A stretch of DNA of 64,000 bases from contig FJOG01000001.1 in the NCBI GenBank assembly GCA_900073065.1, positions 3,246,040 to 3,310,039 on the forward strand, written 5' to 3'. Positions within the stretch are counted from its first letter, which is position 1. Every line of letters starts with the position of its first letter. Under the pieces are notes generated by a model. That model searched no databases. It was not told the origin of the DNA and saw only the letters and a program-made list of their open reading frames with translations. The stretch is from Phialocephala subalpina (Eukaryota > Ascomycota > Leotiomycetes > Helotiales > Mollisiaceae). Both the position numbers and the translations under genes were made by a program. Positions 32,996 to 44,160 of this stretch are shown one piece after another.

Positions 32996-34012
32996 CTAAT
33001 CCGAGTCCTCCATAATATCATCCTCATCCTCATCCTCTCCCAGCGGAACCTCAAATTCCTTCATATCTCTCTCTTTAGCTAAAGCCTCCTTAGTGCTCGT
33101 CGGGACTCTTTGCGCTAGCAACTGTACCAAATCCAGCAACATCTCCTTCGGAAAGTGTTCCGGTCTGTCTTCAAATCTCGACCTAGCCACATTCCACGCA
33201 CACCAGGAGACGAAGAGTCGTCGAAGTGGACTTCCTGGTGCGGTTTTCTCGTAGACGTAGTTGATGCAGCTGGTGCTCGTGGCTTTGAATCTTTTGCGTT
33301 GGCGCTCGAGCTCCTGGACGATACTGTTTTGGAGAGGAGGGATGAGAAGCTTGTCGGCCAAAACCCATAGTTCGATTAGCATCTTGTCTGTTAGGGATTT
33401 TGTTTGACTTGTTGTTTTGCCCACGTCCAACTCCTGGTGATACATCCACTGCGGTGATGTCAGTTCTCGTCCATTCGGCGATCTTCACTGCCCGATCCTC
33501 TGCGCGTGATCGAAGAAGAAGAAACAAAGTCCAAAATGCCGCTCACATGAATCAACAACCGAACAGTTTTCTGCCCAACATCCTCCAACTTATAAGTCTG
33601 CGTCTCACCCTCCGTGAACCTAGAGTTGAACGCAGCCTTGAAAACCGGAGAATAATGGCAAGCGACGTCTTTGTGAATCTTCAGTGGCTTGGCAGACTCG
33701 TCCTCGGCGGCGAAGAGGGTCACGATGTTTTCGGGATCCCTGGCCATCGTCAATTGTTGATTTGAGAAGACGTAAAGTCTCGAGATGAAGGTGAAGGGGG
33801 AGAAGATAGATCGGGTTGACGAAAGCAGAGGTGAAGGTGGAGAAGCGAGGCGGTCGGAGTTGGGGTGCACGTGCGCGATTGCAGGAAAAGAAAGTGAAGA
33901 GTGTAAAATGGTTGAGAATAGGGGTGAGATAGAGGACGCACCATCGATTCAAGGGAGTAATCTTCTTTTCTGCTGTTCTGTCGGATCTCCGGCTCGCTGA
34001 TGGTGTGGCCAT
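32996..34012 (-). CDS. Intact BTB/POZ protein
   Basis: Three exons in consistent phase: 34012-33942, 33739-33547, 33448-32996, giving 238 aa. Exon 1 (MATPSASRRSDRTAEKKITP) is basic, as in the pseudogenes. The phase-2 intron 1 ends at DPENIVTLFAAEDESAKPL. The BTB core has IHKDVACHYSPVFKAAFNSR and VRLLIH. Intron 2 falls exactly before WMYHQELD. The helical half shows LIELWVLADKLLIPPLQN, APGSPLRRLFVSWCAW and FPKEMLLDLVQLL, and an acidic Asp/Glu tail follows. An alternative start at 33747 (MARDPENIV) would drop the basic leader. BTB proteins of this size act as dimeric adaptors. A cullin-3 partner cannot be inferred. This is the only family member here with the standard length and no lesion. Confidence 0.82.
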
Positions 34013-35438
34013 GCTGAATGTTTGCTTGGTTTGTAACCGTTCGTAAGGCGGGGCACGATCTCGAAGTCCTCGACTCCTCGTGAGGCGATATCAGCCGAGG
34101 ACCTCGAGTATCTAAGGAAGTCGTGAGATGAACTGTGGGACTGGTCCTCAAGCCCAAAGGTTGTGACTGTATGCTTTTTCCACTCGAAGGCTCGTGACTC
34201 GAGATCTCGACGCGACCGATCTCGAGTTTGACGTCACCAGCGCTCCTTCCCAAAGTCCAGCAGCATCAAAAGCTCACTCTAGAAGTGACTCGCTTGCCCT
34301 GTTGAATGCGTGAGAAGGTAGAGTTGATGGACTTGATATCGTTCTCGATGATGCAGAAGCCTTGTTGATGAAAGGAGGTGAGACGTTGAGGAGGCTGGGA
34401 CTAAAAAATGCCCCTCAGTTCAGCCGACGATCAGCCGTCGCTTGCTGACGATAGGGGCTTTCAGGGCATCACCAACTTCACTTCAGTGAAAGTAGCACTT
34501 GCATCGTAAAAGATGCACGAGATCTCACATCTTTTGAGCGCTTCTGAAACAAAAATATATAGTCCTGTAATATGTTGACGTTGGGATATTCTGATGAAGT
34601 CAACAAGGGTTGGAAAAGCGTGCTACTTTCCTTCACTTGAATGCCTAGAAGGAGCTATACTGTGAGCACGGTACGATGGCTAATGACTTTTGAGGACATT
34701 TGAAAAAGAAGTGTACTTGTTGCAAGCAATATCAGTTGGGATGTTGCAATGAATTTGATAGGGCATTGAGGTCGTGCGGAATTACTACCCCGCTATTTGG
34801 ACAACTTGGGATGTCGAACACAGTTTTCGAACTTTCGGAGAAGAGTTATGCGTATGTCAGATATAATCAGAGGTTGGAGATCGTGATAAATGACAGTTTG
34901 AGGGAATCCCTGCTCCGCTCCACCTTTAGAAATGACAAATTCGGATACGCTTTCCGAACTATGGTAAGAGAAATATGGGTATGTCTGGATCATTTTACGG
35001 ATCGATATCGTGAGGGCTTTGAGCAAGAGTTGAAAGGAAGCTTTACATCATAACAACTCAAAAGAGACATCACGATCCCCGAATTAGTTTCTGAGCTTTA
35101 CTTTTCAAAATATGCACCTATCACAATTAGTCGAAAACGGGCATCTTCAAGATTTTTCATCCCGCGGCTTCCACAGCCTATCTGCTGTGCACTCCCAATC
35201 TCCGACCACGAACGAACAATCCTCCCCGCAAACACTCTAACCCACAAACCGACATTCCCGTCTCCACGGACGCAGAAGGCGCACACTGAGCCAATATACT
35301 CTTTTTCATCTTGGGCATTTCCACGGCAGATTTCTCATTCTCTGTCTCAAAATGATACTTCCTTACCAACCCCTCCCCACTAATCTGTCACCCACAACCC
35401 GTCATCCCCGCATTCCCATTCTAACTTCCTCACCACAC
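34013..35438. other. Intergenic, one doubtful open frame
   Basis: No confident gene. A plus-strand frame (34700-35053, 117 aa) beginning MKKKCTCCKQYQ and containing YAYVRYNQRLEIVINDSLRE is not recognised and has no splice support. Minus-strand frames at 35098-35369 overlap the likely 3' end of the next BTB pseudogene. Confidence 0.3.
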
Positions 35439-36430
35439 CTACCAATACCTCCTTCCCGACTCCTCCAACACCACCTTCCCATGTCGCGTCTTGAGTCTGG
35501 ACTCTATGATGTGATTCGCCATCAAGAGGCGGAGCGGACTTCCTTCTGCATTACCTCCACCTCCACCGTTATAGTGACTATTACCGTGACGGGATTTGGA
35601 GAGGTCTAGCGGAGCGGTGTCCTCATAAATCCACCCTGACATCGAAGCCGGAACTCCCATCTTCCACTGCTTCGGATATTCCTCTAGGATGTCGGTGATT
35701 TGATTACAGAGCGGGAGGATCTGGAGACGCTGGGAGAGGACTCAGAGACGAACCAGAAATTCTTGGGAAAGCGCGATTTCTCGAGGCCGTTGCAGTGTTG
35801 GTCACAATATGGCGATATATTATATCTATCATAATAGATAGATACGATATGAGAAGGTCTATATTTCTGAAATATAATATGATAAAGTTACATTTTTTGG
35901 CGTAGCCAAGCAATAAATACGATATAAAGCTTTAAATTTTGGGAATATATTGTATTATTACTAATATTAGTAATATAATATAAAGAGTTTATATCGCGAT
36001 AAATACAGTATAAATAAGTTCATGTCGCGATTATATTTCGACCCTCTTATATCCCCAATATATATTTCTTCATATTGTGACCAACACTGGACTATTGGGT
36101 TTGGAGCGGTTGCGTTGTTATTCGAGGGGGCAAAAAGGGAGAGTTTTTCTTTGTAGCTGCATCGAGTCGTTGTTTTCAAGTCCAAGTCCAAAGAGGACGA
36201 GTGAGAGAGGGAAGGAAGGGAGAAGGAAGGGAGAAGGGAGACAAACAGCAACTTGAACCCGGCCTCACCAAAATCCTCAAGCCTGTGGACCTTGGTTATT
36301 GCTTCTTCAAAGGAGCCTGTGAATACAGCGCGTAGGACGGGGTCGCAAGCATGCAACTGCCTCGTGAACTATTAAGGACTTGGTTTACTCGCCGGTGTTG
36401 ATGATGAAGGTGTCGGTTATGTCTGGGTTG
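35439..36430 (-). pseudogene. BTB pseudogene carrying a MITE
   Basis: Family order on the minus strand: NPDITDTFIINTGE, a TAA where Gln is expected (CAA to TAA), TKSLIVHEAVAC, a one-base shift, DPVLRAVFTGSFEEAITKVH, an intron near KLLF, SYKEKLSLFAPSNNNA, then the 297-bp element at 35793-36089. The gene resumes with LVRL, a TGA (35742-35744) in place of the conserved LW Trp, VLSQRLQILPLCNQITDILE, GWIYEDTAP, a Gly-rich insertion, and GSPLRLLMANHIIESRL to a stop at 35439. At least two stops, one shift and an insertion are present. Upstream it abuts the tail of another copy (36520-36650). Confidence 0.65.
35793..36089. mobile_element. 297-bp MITE with 19-bp terminal inverted repeats
   Basis: The ends are perfect inverted copies of CAGTGTTGGTCACAATATG. 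The interior is extremely AT-rich with small palindromes (GATATA/TATATC, TCGCGA) and no coding capacity. The flanks GGCCGTTG and GACTATTG differ only by transitions, compatible with an 8-bp duplication mutated by RIP. CAGTG ends plus 8 bp fit a non-autonomous hAT, but this is weaker than the inverted repeat itself. It is inserted between the BTB and helical halves of a BTB pseudogene. Confidence 0.72.
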
Positions 36431-36519
36431 CTGGGTCTCACCGTGCTAGCACTTTCTCCCTCGTCCCCGATCTCGGAAAGTGACGAGGAGGATAGTGATA
36501 TGAAGTTAGAGAGATGAAA

Positions 36520-36650
36520 GGGAGATAAATACTCAAAAACAGCCATAACCTCAAACTCCCCCTCCTTCGACTCATAAACTCTCTCCCTCACCTCACCAGG
36601 CTTCAATCTCGCCGCCTTCTCAACAATCTCAATCGGGTAGTAGTGGTTCG
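36520..36650 (-). pseudogene. C-terminal scrap of another BTB copy
   Basis: HYYPIEIVEKAARLKPGEVR followed by EGEFEVMAVFEYLS resembles the FPREMLLDLA region and terminal tail of the family. It runs into the head of the next copy (35439-36430) without an intervening first exon, repeating the arrangement seen at 13.0-14.1 kb. Confidence 0.45.
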
Positions 36651-37981
36651 GATTATCTCTCCTGTCATATGGCTTGTTTCTGTGTCAGCGGAATTCTTTC
36701 AGTGGAGAGACATCTTTTGTTTCGAGCCAGGGGCAGTAATTTCCATAAGAAATTGTGAGTTGGGGTGCAGCTTGGCAGCGTGCCGTGCGATGTATGATGT
36801 GAGGAGGCGGGGGTGGTTAAGAGGAACTCGGGAAGCGAAGGGACGGGGTATAATTAGACAGCGTACAAAATGATTAGATTAGATTAGATTAGATTATATG
36901 GTCCTAATCATATTCTAATCTAATCAAGAAAATCATGATTTAATTAATTATAATTATAATTATTTATATATAAATTTTTGCTATTGATTATAATTATGAA
37001 TTTTATTTTTTCCAAAAGTAATAATCATAATCATAATCTAATCTAATCAAGTTAATCAATTATATAATTAATTAATTAACTTGAATTTTTTTTCTTTTTT
37101 CTTTTGGTTACGCTGGGTATAGACGAGGTATAGTATGGCGGCTGCGAGAGGAGGATGAAGATATACTTCGGTCAGCGAGGGCGGTTGAGATTCAACTTGA
37201 CGTCTTGTTGGGTCGCGGCTTGAGGTTGGAAGTGGATGACGAAAGAGAAGCTTCAGGCGACAATCCTTGAAATGGAAGTCAGGCGCCAAGCTGAACCTGG
37301 AGGCATATTCTCTAGTCTTTTGCCATTCAAGAAGATCGAAGACCCTTCGTTGGGGTTGTGAAAGGTAGAAATTCTAGGACACCAAGCTTTTCTGGCACTG
37401 GCGAATTGAGGTGAAACTAACTTACCCTCAGATTCCAACACAGCATAGAACATTGGGATAGTGTGCAATAGCTTTGAGAGGAGAGGTTAATTTCTCTCCA
37501 CCTCAACAAGTGGTAATCACAATCTAATCACAATCAAGGAGCAAGGCATGAAAATGAGCACCTGTTTGCTGCAATAAATTGGTATCCCTCAACCAGCCAT
37601 TTGATAGCGAAACTACAGCTACATTTGTTGTTCGAATTCCCTTGCCCAATTCCCATAAACCCATTGCCGACCCAGTGGCAGAAAGTATCAACATAGAAAG
37701 AAACTCATCATTCGTCATCAAACCACCAGCAAATAAACGCCCATGCTTTCCCTTTTGCTACCTTAGCATCAAGTACGTCGCCATAAAATCAAGAATTGAA
37801 CGTCCAGCGTACACTCCCATCAAGCGCCATACGCGAGGCGCTCTGCCTTCATCGCTTCGTTAACGCCATCGAACGCCCTTGTCATCATTTGCCTGGAAGA
37901 GACAAAGAAACTAGTATCCGTTACTCAGTCACGTAGAAATCAACCTCGTCAGTTTCCTTCGTTGACCCAAATATTCCTTGA
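36651..37981. other. Intergenic with an AT-rich palindromic tract
   Basis: No recognised gene. Minus-strand frames near 37068-37468 give possible protein-like sequence (HPPLAAAILYLVYTQ) but no supported exon structure. The interval includes the GATTA palindrome described separately. Confidence 0.3.
36869..37078. repeat. AT-rich palindromic element with GATTA repeat arms
   Basis: The left arm holds four to five GATTA units. The right arm holds the reverse complement (TAATCTAATCTAATC). Between them lie about 120 nt of nearly pure AT with ATAATTATAA palindromes. It may be a short TIR element or a simple-sequence expansion that can fold back. No target duplication is clear. Confidence 0.5.
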
Positions 37982-38836
37982 CTAATCCATGTAGAAATCT
38001 CCCTTGAGAATCCGCTCCTGGAAAGCATCGGGCTTCTTTCGCTCGGGTCGAACAGGAGCTGGGGCGGGGGCCGGAACAGCGGTAGGAGGAGCGGGCATCT
38101 CGGAGATGCTTTTGGCTCGCTCGTGAATCGGCGTCTTTGCGGGGGAGGTAGAGAAAGAGGGTCGCTGACTCTGTGAGACGGAGCTTTCGGCACGAGTTCT
38201 AAGTTGCTCAGACCAGTTGAAGCCACCACCTTCACCTGGACGAGCGGAAAAAGGATTGTCAGAAGCAGTTCTGGGCTTTGATTGCGTGCTTGCCTGTGTC
38301 TGAACTTTTGGAGGGGTCACGCCTCCTCCCCTTGAACCAGAGCCAGAGCCAGAGCGAGAACTTCGCGGCCCCGACGGGATGGTGGGTAATTGAGAGGTAG
38401 TGTATGAGGGGGTTCTACCGGATGTTCCTGGGCTTCCAGCACCACGCACGCTTCGCAAAGCTTGTGCACCAAATGAGACTCGGCGGGTGAAGGGTGTAGT
38501 GGGTTGGCTGCGACCGGGACCTTCGTCGTCATCAATAGCATTCTCATCGAAGGACTCGGATCCAGCAGTTGAGACACTGCCACGTCGAGCACCGAAAGCG
38601 AAAGGTGTGTTTTGTGTGGGAGATGTGCCGGATAGGCCAAGTGTGGTGATGGACATGCGTCGGCGTTGATCTTGTGCAGCGGCCGTGGTGATGGGCCCTG
38701 GGAACGGAGCAGTCGGACCACCAGAGGTGCTATTGGATCGACCGAAGATGTTGTTGAAGGTCTGGGATGTGAAGGAGCCACGTCGATTCTGGGTGGCAGA
38801 CCCATTGGGAGGGGTCGTGTCGTTGTTGGAAGACAT
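37982..38836 (-). CDS. Conserved low-complexity ascomycete protein
   Basis: Single exon, 284 aa, from MSSNNDTTPPNGSATQ. Ser/Thr/Pro/Gly-rich with recurring basic-Ser motifs (RRGSFTSQTF, RRMSITTLGLSG, ARRGSVSTAGSESFDENAID, TRRVSFGAQALRSVRGAG), a FNWSEQLRTRAESS block and the C-terminal signature ERKKPDAFQERILKGDFYMD. The C-terminus and RRxS blocks recur in uncharacterised proteins I recall from many filamentous ascomycetes. The RRxS sites look like basophilic kinase targets. No catalytic domain is visible and I cannot name a function. A longer overlapping frame (38317-39351) is out of phase and is not the gene. Confidence 0.78.
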   Translation of the reverse strand: MSSNNDTTPPNGSATQNRRGSFTSQTFNNIFGRSNSTSGGPTAPFPGPITTAAAQDQRRRMSITTLGLSGTSPTQNTPFAFGARRGSVSTAGSESFDENAIDDDEGPGRSQPTTPFTRRVSFGAQALRSVRGAGSPGTSGRTPSYTTSQLPTIPSGPRSSRSGSGSGSRGGGVTPPKVQTQASTQSKPRTASDNPFSARPGEGGGFNWSEQLRTRAESSVSQSQRPSFSTSPAKTPIHERAKSISEMPAPPTAVPAPAPAPVRPERKKPDAFQERILKGDFYMD

Positions 38837-40779
38837 GATGAAAGGTGGTATTTCGGGGATGGACTCGTTGATTTGTGATCGTGATTTGTGGTGTGAAGGT
38901 TGTTGGGTGCGAGAGATTGTGACAATGTCCCTCCGCTGCTCTCTTCAGCTTTGGGGAAGTTGAAGTGCGTGGACTCGCGGTGTTGCTCTTTGTTCGCGAT
39001 AGGCGGAGATATGCTCGCTCTCCGAGGTCGCCCTTTAATAGATTGCTTTGTCTTCGATGTGTATCTCGAGTGGGCAGCCTTGTTGTCGCAGGATTTCTCG
39101 CAGATCTTGCTGTTGAAGCTTTCGATTGCGATGGAAGGGAACTTTTGTTTCGATGGATGGGACGAATGGGAGTGGTGTGCGTGAGGGTGTGGGCAATGAA
39201 TATGTAGATAGAGGGGGATGGAAGAAGGAAGAGAAGTGAACCACTTATTAGCCTTCAACATCCCAGAAGCTAGTGACGCTAAGGTGACGCAGGCGCTCGC
39301 GTAGCTTCCAATGAGAGTGGGTCCTTGTTTGTGCTGCATACTCCCAACCACTCACACTCGACCTCGTCTTGGCCTTGATTGCTTCTTACAAGGGATCCTT
39401 GTCGTTTGGATCGCTTCAGGTTGTGTCTCTCTTTCAGGTCAATTGTGGGGTAATCACACCAAACCCAGAAGAGATGGGCAGACACAACCAGAACAACGAA
39501 CCACAGTCCGACCTTTACATCGCGCATCTTGAATAGCCACAGGCCTTGCTTCATTCCAGAAACGTAGCAAGCCTCACCCGCTCGTCTAAACTTAACATCA
39601 TGCCATGTGCATAGAGAATGGGAGCAGACAGCCACCTTAGAGTTTCTATGGTGGTCTCACATCACGGTATCATTGGCCTCACCTCGCACAAACAACGTTG
39701 GGGCGTCTTACAACGCTTACACGGCATCAAATGCAAGCAAATCCACGAGCGCCGTTGATGGATCTTATATAAAACATGATTGGATATTCGTACAGGAGAC
39801 ACCATACATCTTTCTGCCACACCTGCAGCTTCTGGCGAGCCGTGTCCAGGAATAGTTGGCTCTGGTACTGTACCCTTTCATGTTGTTGAGATAATGTTGC
39901 ATATTTTGAGTTCGACATAGGTGGCTTCAGTCTCTGGATCCTTCAGCCAAGTCTTTGTTGGCGTCCAATCGAGGTTTACTTGGTCTATATGAAAGAAGCG
40001 GTAACAGTTCAAAGAGCAAAAGCATCTTTTTCTCATCGGACGATTCATTCCATCGAGAAAGGTGATCGAACGGACCCTCGAAGATCTCCGAGTGTATCGA
40101 GTAATGATAGTCTGTTTGAGACGGCTTTGAACCCCTGAGCATGCTGCGAACCGAGCCAGGGCAATCGTTTCTAGAAGAAGCAAGATGTCGTCGTCACGCA
40201 GAATGTGTGTTACTTGGGGGAGATTGTTTGATAAAGAGTGGTCGGCGAGGCAAACTTGGACCCTAGATGTCTCGGGTTCTCTGTGGGGCCAACCTGGAAG
40301 GATTCCGAAGGGATGCGTGTGAAGAAGGCAACGTGACCGGCATCACGTGCGGCATAATTTTTAGAGCCTCTCTCTATTGTTGGTAGTAGAAGCTACCTCA
40401 TGAATAGTATCTCAGTCTTATTTTCTCTTTCAGTTTATCAAATCGTTTCCCTGGTGCTTCATTGAAGTGACTAGCTACGCCACGTTTTTTCAGCCGCATG
40501 CGGCTAGTGACCTGAAGCTCGTATCCTCCTTCTCCGTCTCTCATTTCTTCTCACTTCAGACTCATCCATCTTTCCCCAAACCCCATCAAACGATGAGAGA
40601 AACAGATCCTACCGCTAAATCGCTCATTTAGGAACCATAAATTACTCATGAGATTGATTGATGATGAGGAAACCCTTCAAAACTGCACCCCGATTTCTCA
40701 CTGTCAAGCTGAGTTCCAGCCTCACTCAACAACAACTCGAATCGATGGCCTCGACTCTGCACTCTTCCTGCTACACAAG
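38837..40779. other. Intergenic, one possible unrecognised fragment
   Basis: It includes the promoter and 5' UTR of the low-complexity protein gene. On the minus strand at 39900-40190 a frame contains HSEIFEGPFDHLSRWNESSD and KKMLLLFELLPLLSYRPSKP, which looks protein-like, but I cannot identify it and it is interrupted by frame changes. Confidence 0.3.
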
Positions 40780-42284
40780 ATGTCGAGCTTGTGTGAAGAT
40801 TGCAAATTTTTTTTCCAGCGGTGGGGCAAGTTCCAGCAGATTGGCTTCAAGGGAAATGTTAATTCCACACGTGATATGAACGTCGTCATTCTGAACGCAA
40901 CAAATTGATGCCAATTTTGCCCTACCTTGCGAGCCTGTACCCTTACAGAAGTCAAGAACATCGTCAGCAATAACCAGGGAGTGAAACCATTCAGACTTTC
41001 CGTCGACCTCAAAGGCAAGAGGTCTGATATTGCATATCATCAAGCTTGATCTTGGAGTGTGTATGGTGGAAATCTGTGTCATTCCAGTATCACGTAAGCC
41101 CACCAACATCTATCAAGTTGCTTCTCTGGACTAATACCCAACGGATCAATTGGCATTCATCAAGCGCAGTGAGGTCTTCCCTCGCAATGACTCGAAGCAC
41201 TTTTTGAATCTTGCCGCATCGTGGCTTTCGGCATATACGACAACCACCAGTGCCATTCGATGTTCGAGAAAGCTTTCCCGATATGTACCTTTCCTGCTCG
41301 ACTTATTTGTATCCAGCAGCCAGATCGCCCATATCTCTGCTTGATGGCCGACTTTTCCGCTGATCAACGATATGCAACCCTCAATTACTGCTAGGGAAAC
41401 ATAGTGCAGTTCACGCTGCTGACTACCAACATTGACAACTTGCAAAACCGCATACCTCTCGATTAATTATCAAAAACCTACCAACACGCCTGCTTTCTTG
41501 CCAAAAGATTTGGATTCGATCAACTCCGGATCGATTCCCTGTGCATTATGCAAGACAACGCGGAAGACCGGCAGATAAAGTCTTCTATGGTGGCAAGTGT
41601 ATATGGATGCTCGTCTCTCAATTTAGCAGCTTCTCATGGTTGTGATGGTACCGTTTGCTCTTTTGTGGATCGGAGGCCAGAAGATGTGGTGCTATGTTAA
41701 GTTGCCATTCCCCATAAGAAACACGAACAGCTTTTCTTATGTGTACCAGCAGACTTCTATCATCGAGGGCTTCTCAGTACCTCACTAGGACGACGCGCAT
41801 GAGCGTTTCAAAGGCGCTTTCTGGTTCCTAGGACTCTCTACTTCAGCGAGTTTCAAATCTTCTGGCGTGCCAGCCACTGGAAGCTTGTGAGAGCTTTCCA
41901 GACGGAATTCCTCCTGCCGTCTGCATGGACATCAACTTCCAATCCCATGATAGGGGGCTCGCTTCCAATCCTACAATGCACGACCTTCGAAAAAGCCGCC
42001 AAGGAATATGTTCCGATACAATTCTCTCATACTCAACTGGGCTTCTGACTCATCAAGAAGATAAGTTGGTGGCAATCTTTAGTGTTGCAAGATTAATTCA
42101 GAAAGTCAACAGCGACATGTACTTTGCAGATCTGTGGAGGACGAACATGGAATGGCAGCTATTGTGGAGCGTGAATTCAGCGCCCCAAGAAACATCTAGT
42201 TCGATATCGGAATCTCGACATAAGCATTTTCCATTTCCGTCTTCGGACCTGAGTCGTTACTGCTATAGCCTGAGCTGTGGGTGA
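40780..42284 (+). pseudogene. HET (heterokaryon incompatibility) domain pseudogene
   Basis: It begins MSSLCEDCKFFFQRWGKFQQ. The HET core is legible in a single frame: RYATLNYC then TAG (41392-41394) where Trp belongs (YCWGN), FTLLTTNIDNLQNRIPLD then TAA (41464-41466), LSKTYQHACFLAKRFGFDQL, RIDSLCIMQDNAEDRQ, MVASVYGCSSLNLAASHG, then TAA (41698-41700), VPADFYHRGLLS, RA then TGA (41800-41802) replacing Trp of RAWAFQERLL, and PRTLYFSEFQIFW. After a shift it continues SHDRGLASN, EDKLVAIFSVARLIQK and LWRTNMEWQLLWSV. HET proteins trigger cell death on non-self fusion in filamentous fungi. This copy is dead, with two stops at invariant Trp codons. Confidence 0.78.
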
Positions 42285-42299
42285 GCCAGACTTAAGCCA

Positions 42300-44160
42300 A
42301 GGTGAGCAAAGTGAGCCAAGGAAGTGAGTTTACGGTGGACAAGGGCGACCCATTTGGCTCCTCGGCTATAATTGCTACTAGCTAAAATTATGAATAGTAA
42401 AGCAAACGTTCTTTCGGGGCCAATTTAAATCTTTGTTTATAAGAGCCACATTAAACAATTTATCGAATCTCGTAAATTTTAACTTCTAATATATATATAA
42501 ATATATATCGATTTATTAAATTTTTATTAAATTTTTATTTATTATAAAATATTATATTATATTTTAATAATAATTTATTAATGATTTTATATAATATAAA
42601 TCCTAAGAATTAATATTTAATATTTTTTATAAATATATTATTATGAGGCATAGAATAAAAGGAGGTAATAATAAATTAAATTAATATTAAATTAATTTTT
42701 ATTTTTTGTTAGAAATTCAAAGGGCTCTTATATACATAATAATAGCCTAAGAATAATAATCGTATAATCCCCGTAAAAATTCTTACGTTACACGTAAATT
42801 TACGCGAGCTTATATAAGTTATAAAGGCTATATAATTTAAATAATAATTAGAAATTAATTAGAAATTATATTAATAAAATACCCAATTTTTATACGTGAT
42901 AACTATTTATTATATAATATTATTTATATAAAACCATAGAATAAAAAACAATATAATAATTATATTAATAATTATAATTATTAATTTATTAGCTTTATTA
43001 TAATTAAAAATTTTAATAATATAAATAATTTGAAATTAGAATTTTCAAATTATTATTTTAAATTTAATTTTATTATAATAATAATAATAATTATTCCTTT
43101 GAAAAATATTATATAAATTAAATTATTATATAAATTTAAATTTAATTCTTTTTTTTTTCGTTATTATATTATTATAATTCTCATGGTAATATTCCTTTGG
43201 TAAATATAATAATAAAAATATATTCTTAGTATTTCTTTTATATAATATTATTTGATTATATTATAATATTACGTATTAAAGAGATTTCGATAAGTTTTTT
43301 ATATTATAAANNNNNNNNNNNNNNNNNNNNNNNNNNNNNNNNNNNNNNNNNNNNNNNNNNNNNNNNNNNNNNNNNNNNNNNNNNNNNNNNNNNNNNNNNN
43401 NNNNNNNNNNNNNNNNNNNNNNNNNNNNNNNNNNNNNNNNNNNNNNNNNNNNNNNNNNNNNNNNNNNNNNNNNNNNNNNNNNNNNNNNNNNNNNNNNNNN
43501 NNNNNNNNNNNNNNNNNNNNNNNNNNNNNNNNNNNNNNNNNNNNNNNNNNNNNNNNNNNNNNNNNNNNNNNNNNNNNNNNNNNNNNNNNNNNNNNNNNNN
43601 NNNNNNNNNNTTTAAATATAAATTAATATAAATTAATTTATAATAAGAAAAATCTTGATAAACTTTTTTAAGCCAATAAAATCGATAATATTATAAAGAA
43701 ATAAACTTTTTAAGAATTAATTCTAATATTTACGAATTACGTAAAAAGTTATCTAAAGAATTAAAAATATAAAATACCAAATCTTTTAATATATTACGTT
43801 ATTATTTTACCTTATTATAATATATATTAATACTTTAATTTAAATTAATTTAAAATAAATAAAATTACTTTTCATTTAATATAATTATAATAAATAATAA
43901 TATTATCGAAGTTTTTATTAAATATTTTATAAAGCAAATATAAAATATTAATAATAAGAGAATAAATTACAAATAAGCAAATTACTATGGAAAATAATAT
44001 AAAAGTATATTATATAATCTCAAGAAAAACTTAATAGTTATTATAAATTGAAATAATATATTTAATAATTAAAAGCTATTCCAAGGATTATTCGATTTTA
44101 AAAATCGCTATTTTAGTAAAACTATAATCGTCATTGAATTGGCATAATATATTCTATGCC
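42300..44160. other. AT-rich island containing an assembly gap
   Basis: Almost pure A/T with long ATTATAAT-like runs, no open frames and scattered short GC remnants. It has the composition of a RIP-saturated repeat. A run of 300 Ns (43311-43610) lies inside it, so the true length is unknown. The island starts right after the HET pseudogene. Confidence 0.7.
43311..43610. other. Assembly gap (300 N)
   Basis: Exactly 300 undetermined bases. The round number suggests an estimated or placeholder gap, presumably because the AT-rich repeat could not be assembled. Confidence 0.99.

Noticed and set aside
33750..34253. 167-aa minus frame upstream of the intact BTB gene
   Set aside because: It overlaps exon 1 and intron 1 of the BTB gene in a different phase and resembles nothing.
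38317..39351. 344-aa minus-strand open frame rich in His/Pro/Ser
   Set aside because: It overlaps the conserved 284-aa gene out of phase and otherwise covers its 5' leader. Its composition is that of a frame-shifted Ser/Pro-rich sequence with no family resemblance.
42300..44160. Mitochondrial DNA insertion or centromere
   Set aside because: AT content alone is not diagnostic; no mitochondrial gene is readable and the island is short and interrupted by an assembly gap. A RIP-saturated repeat is simpler.
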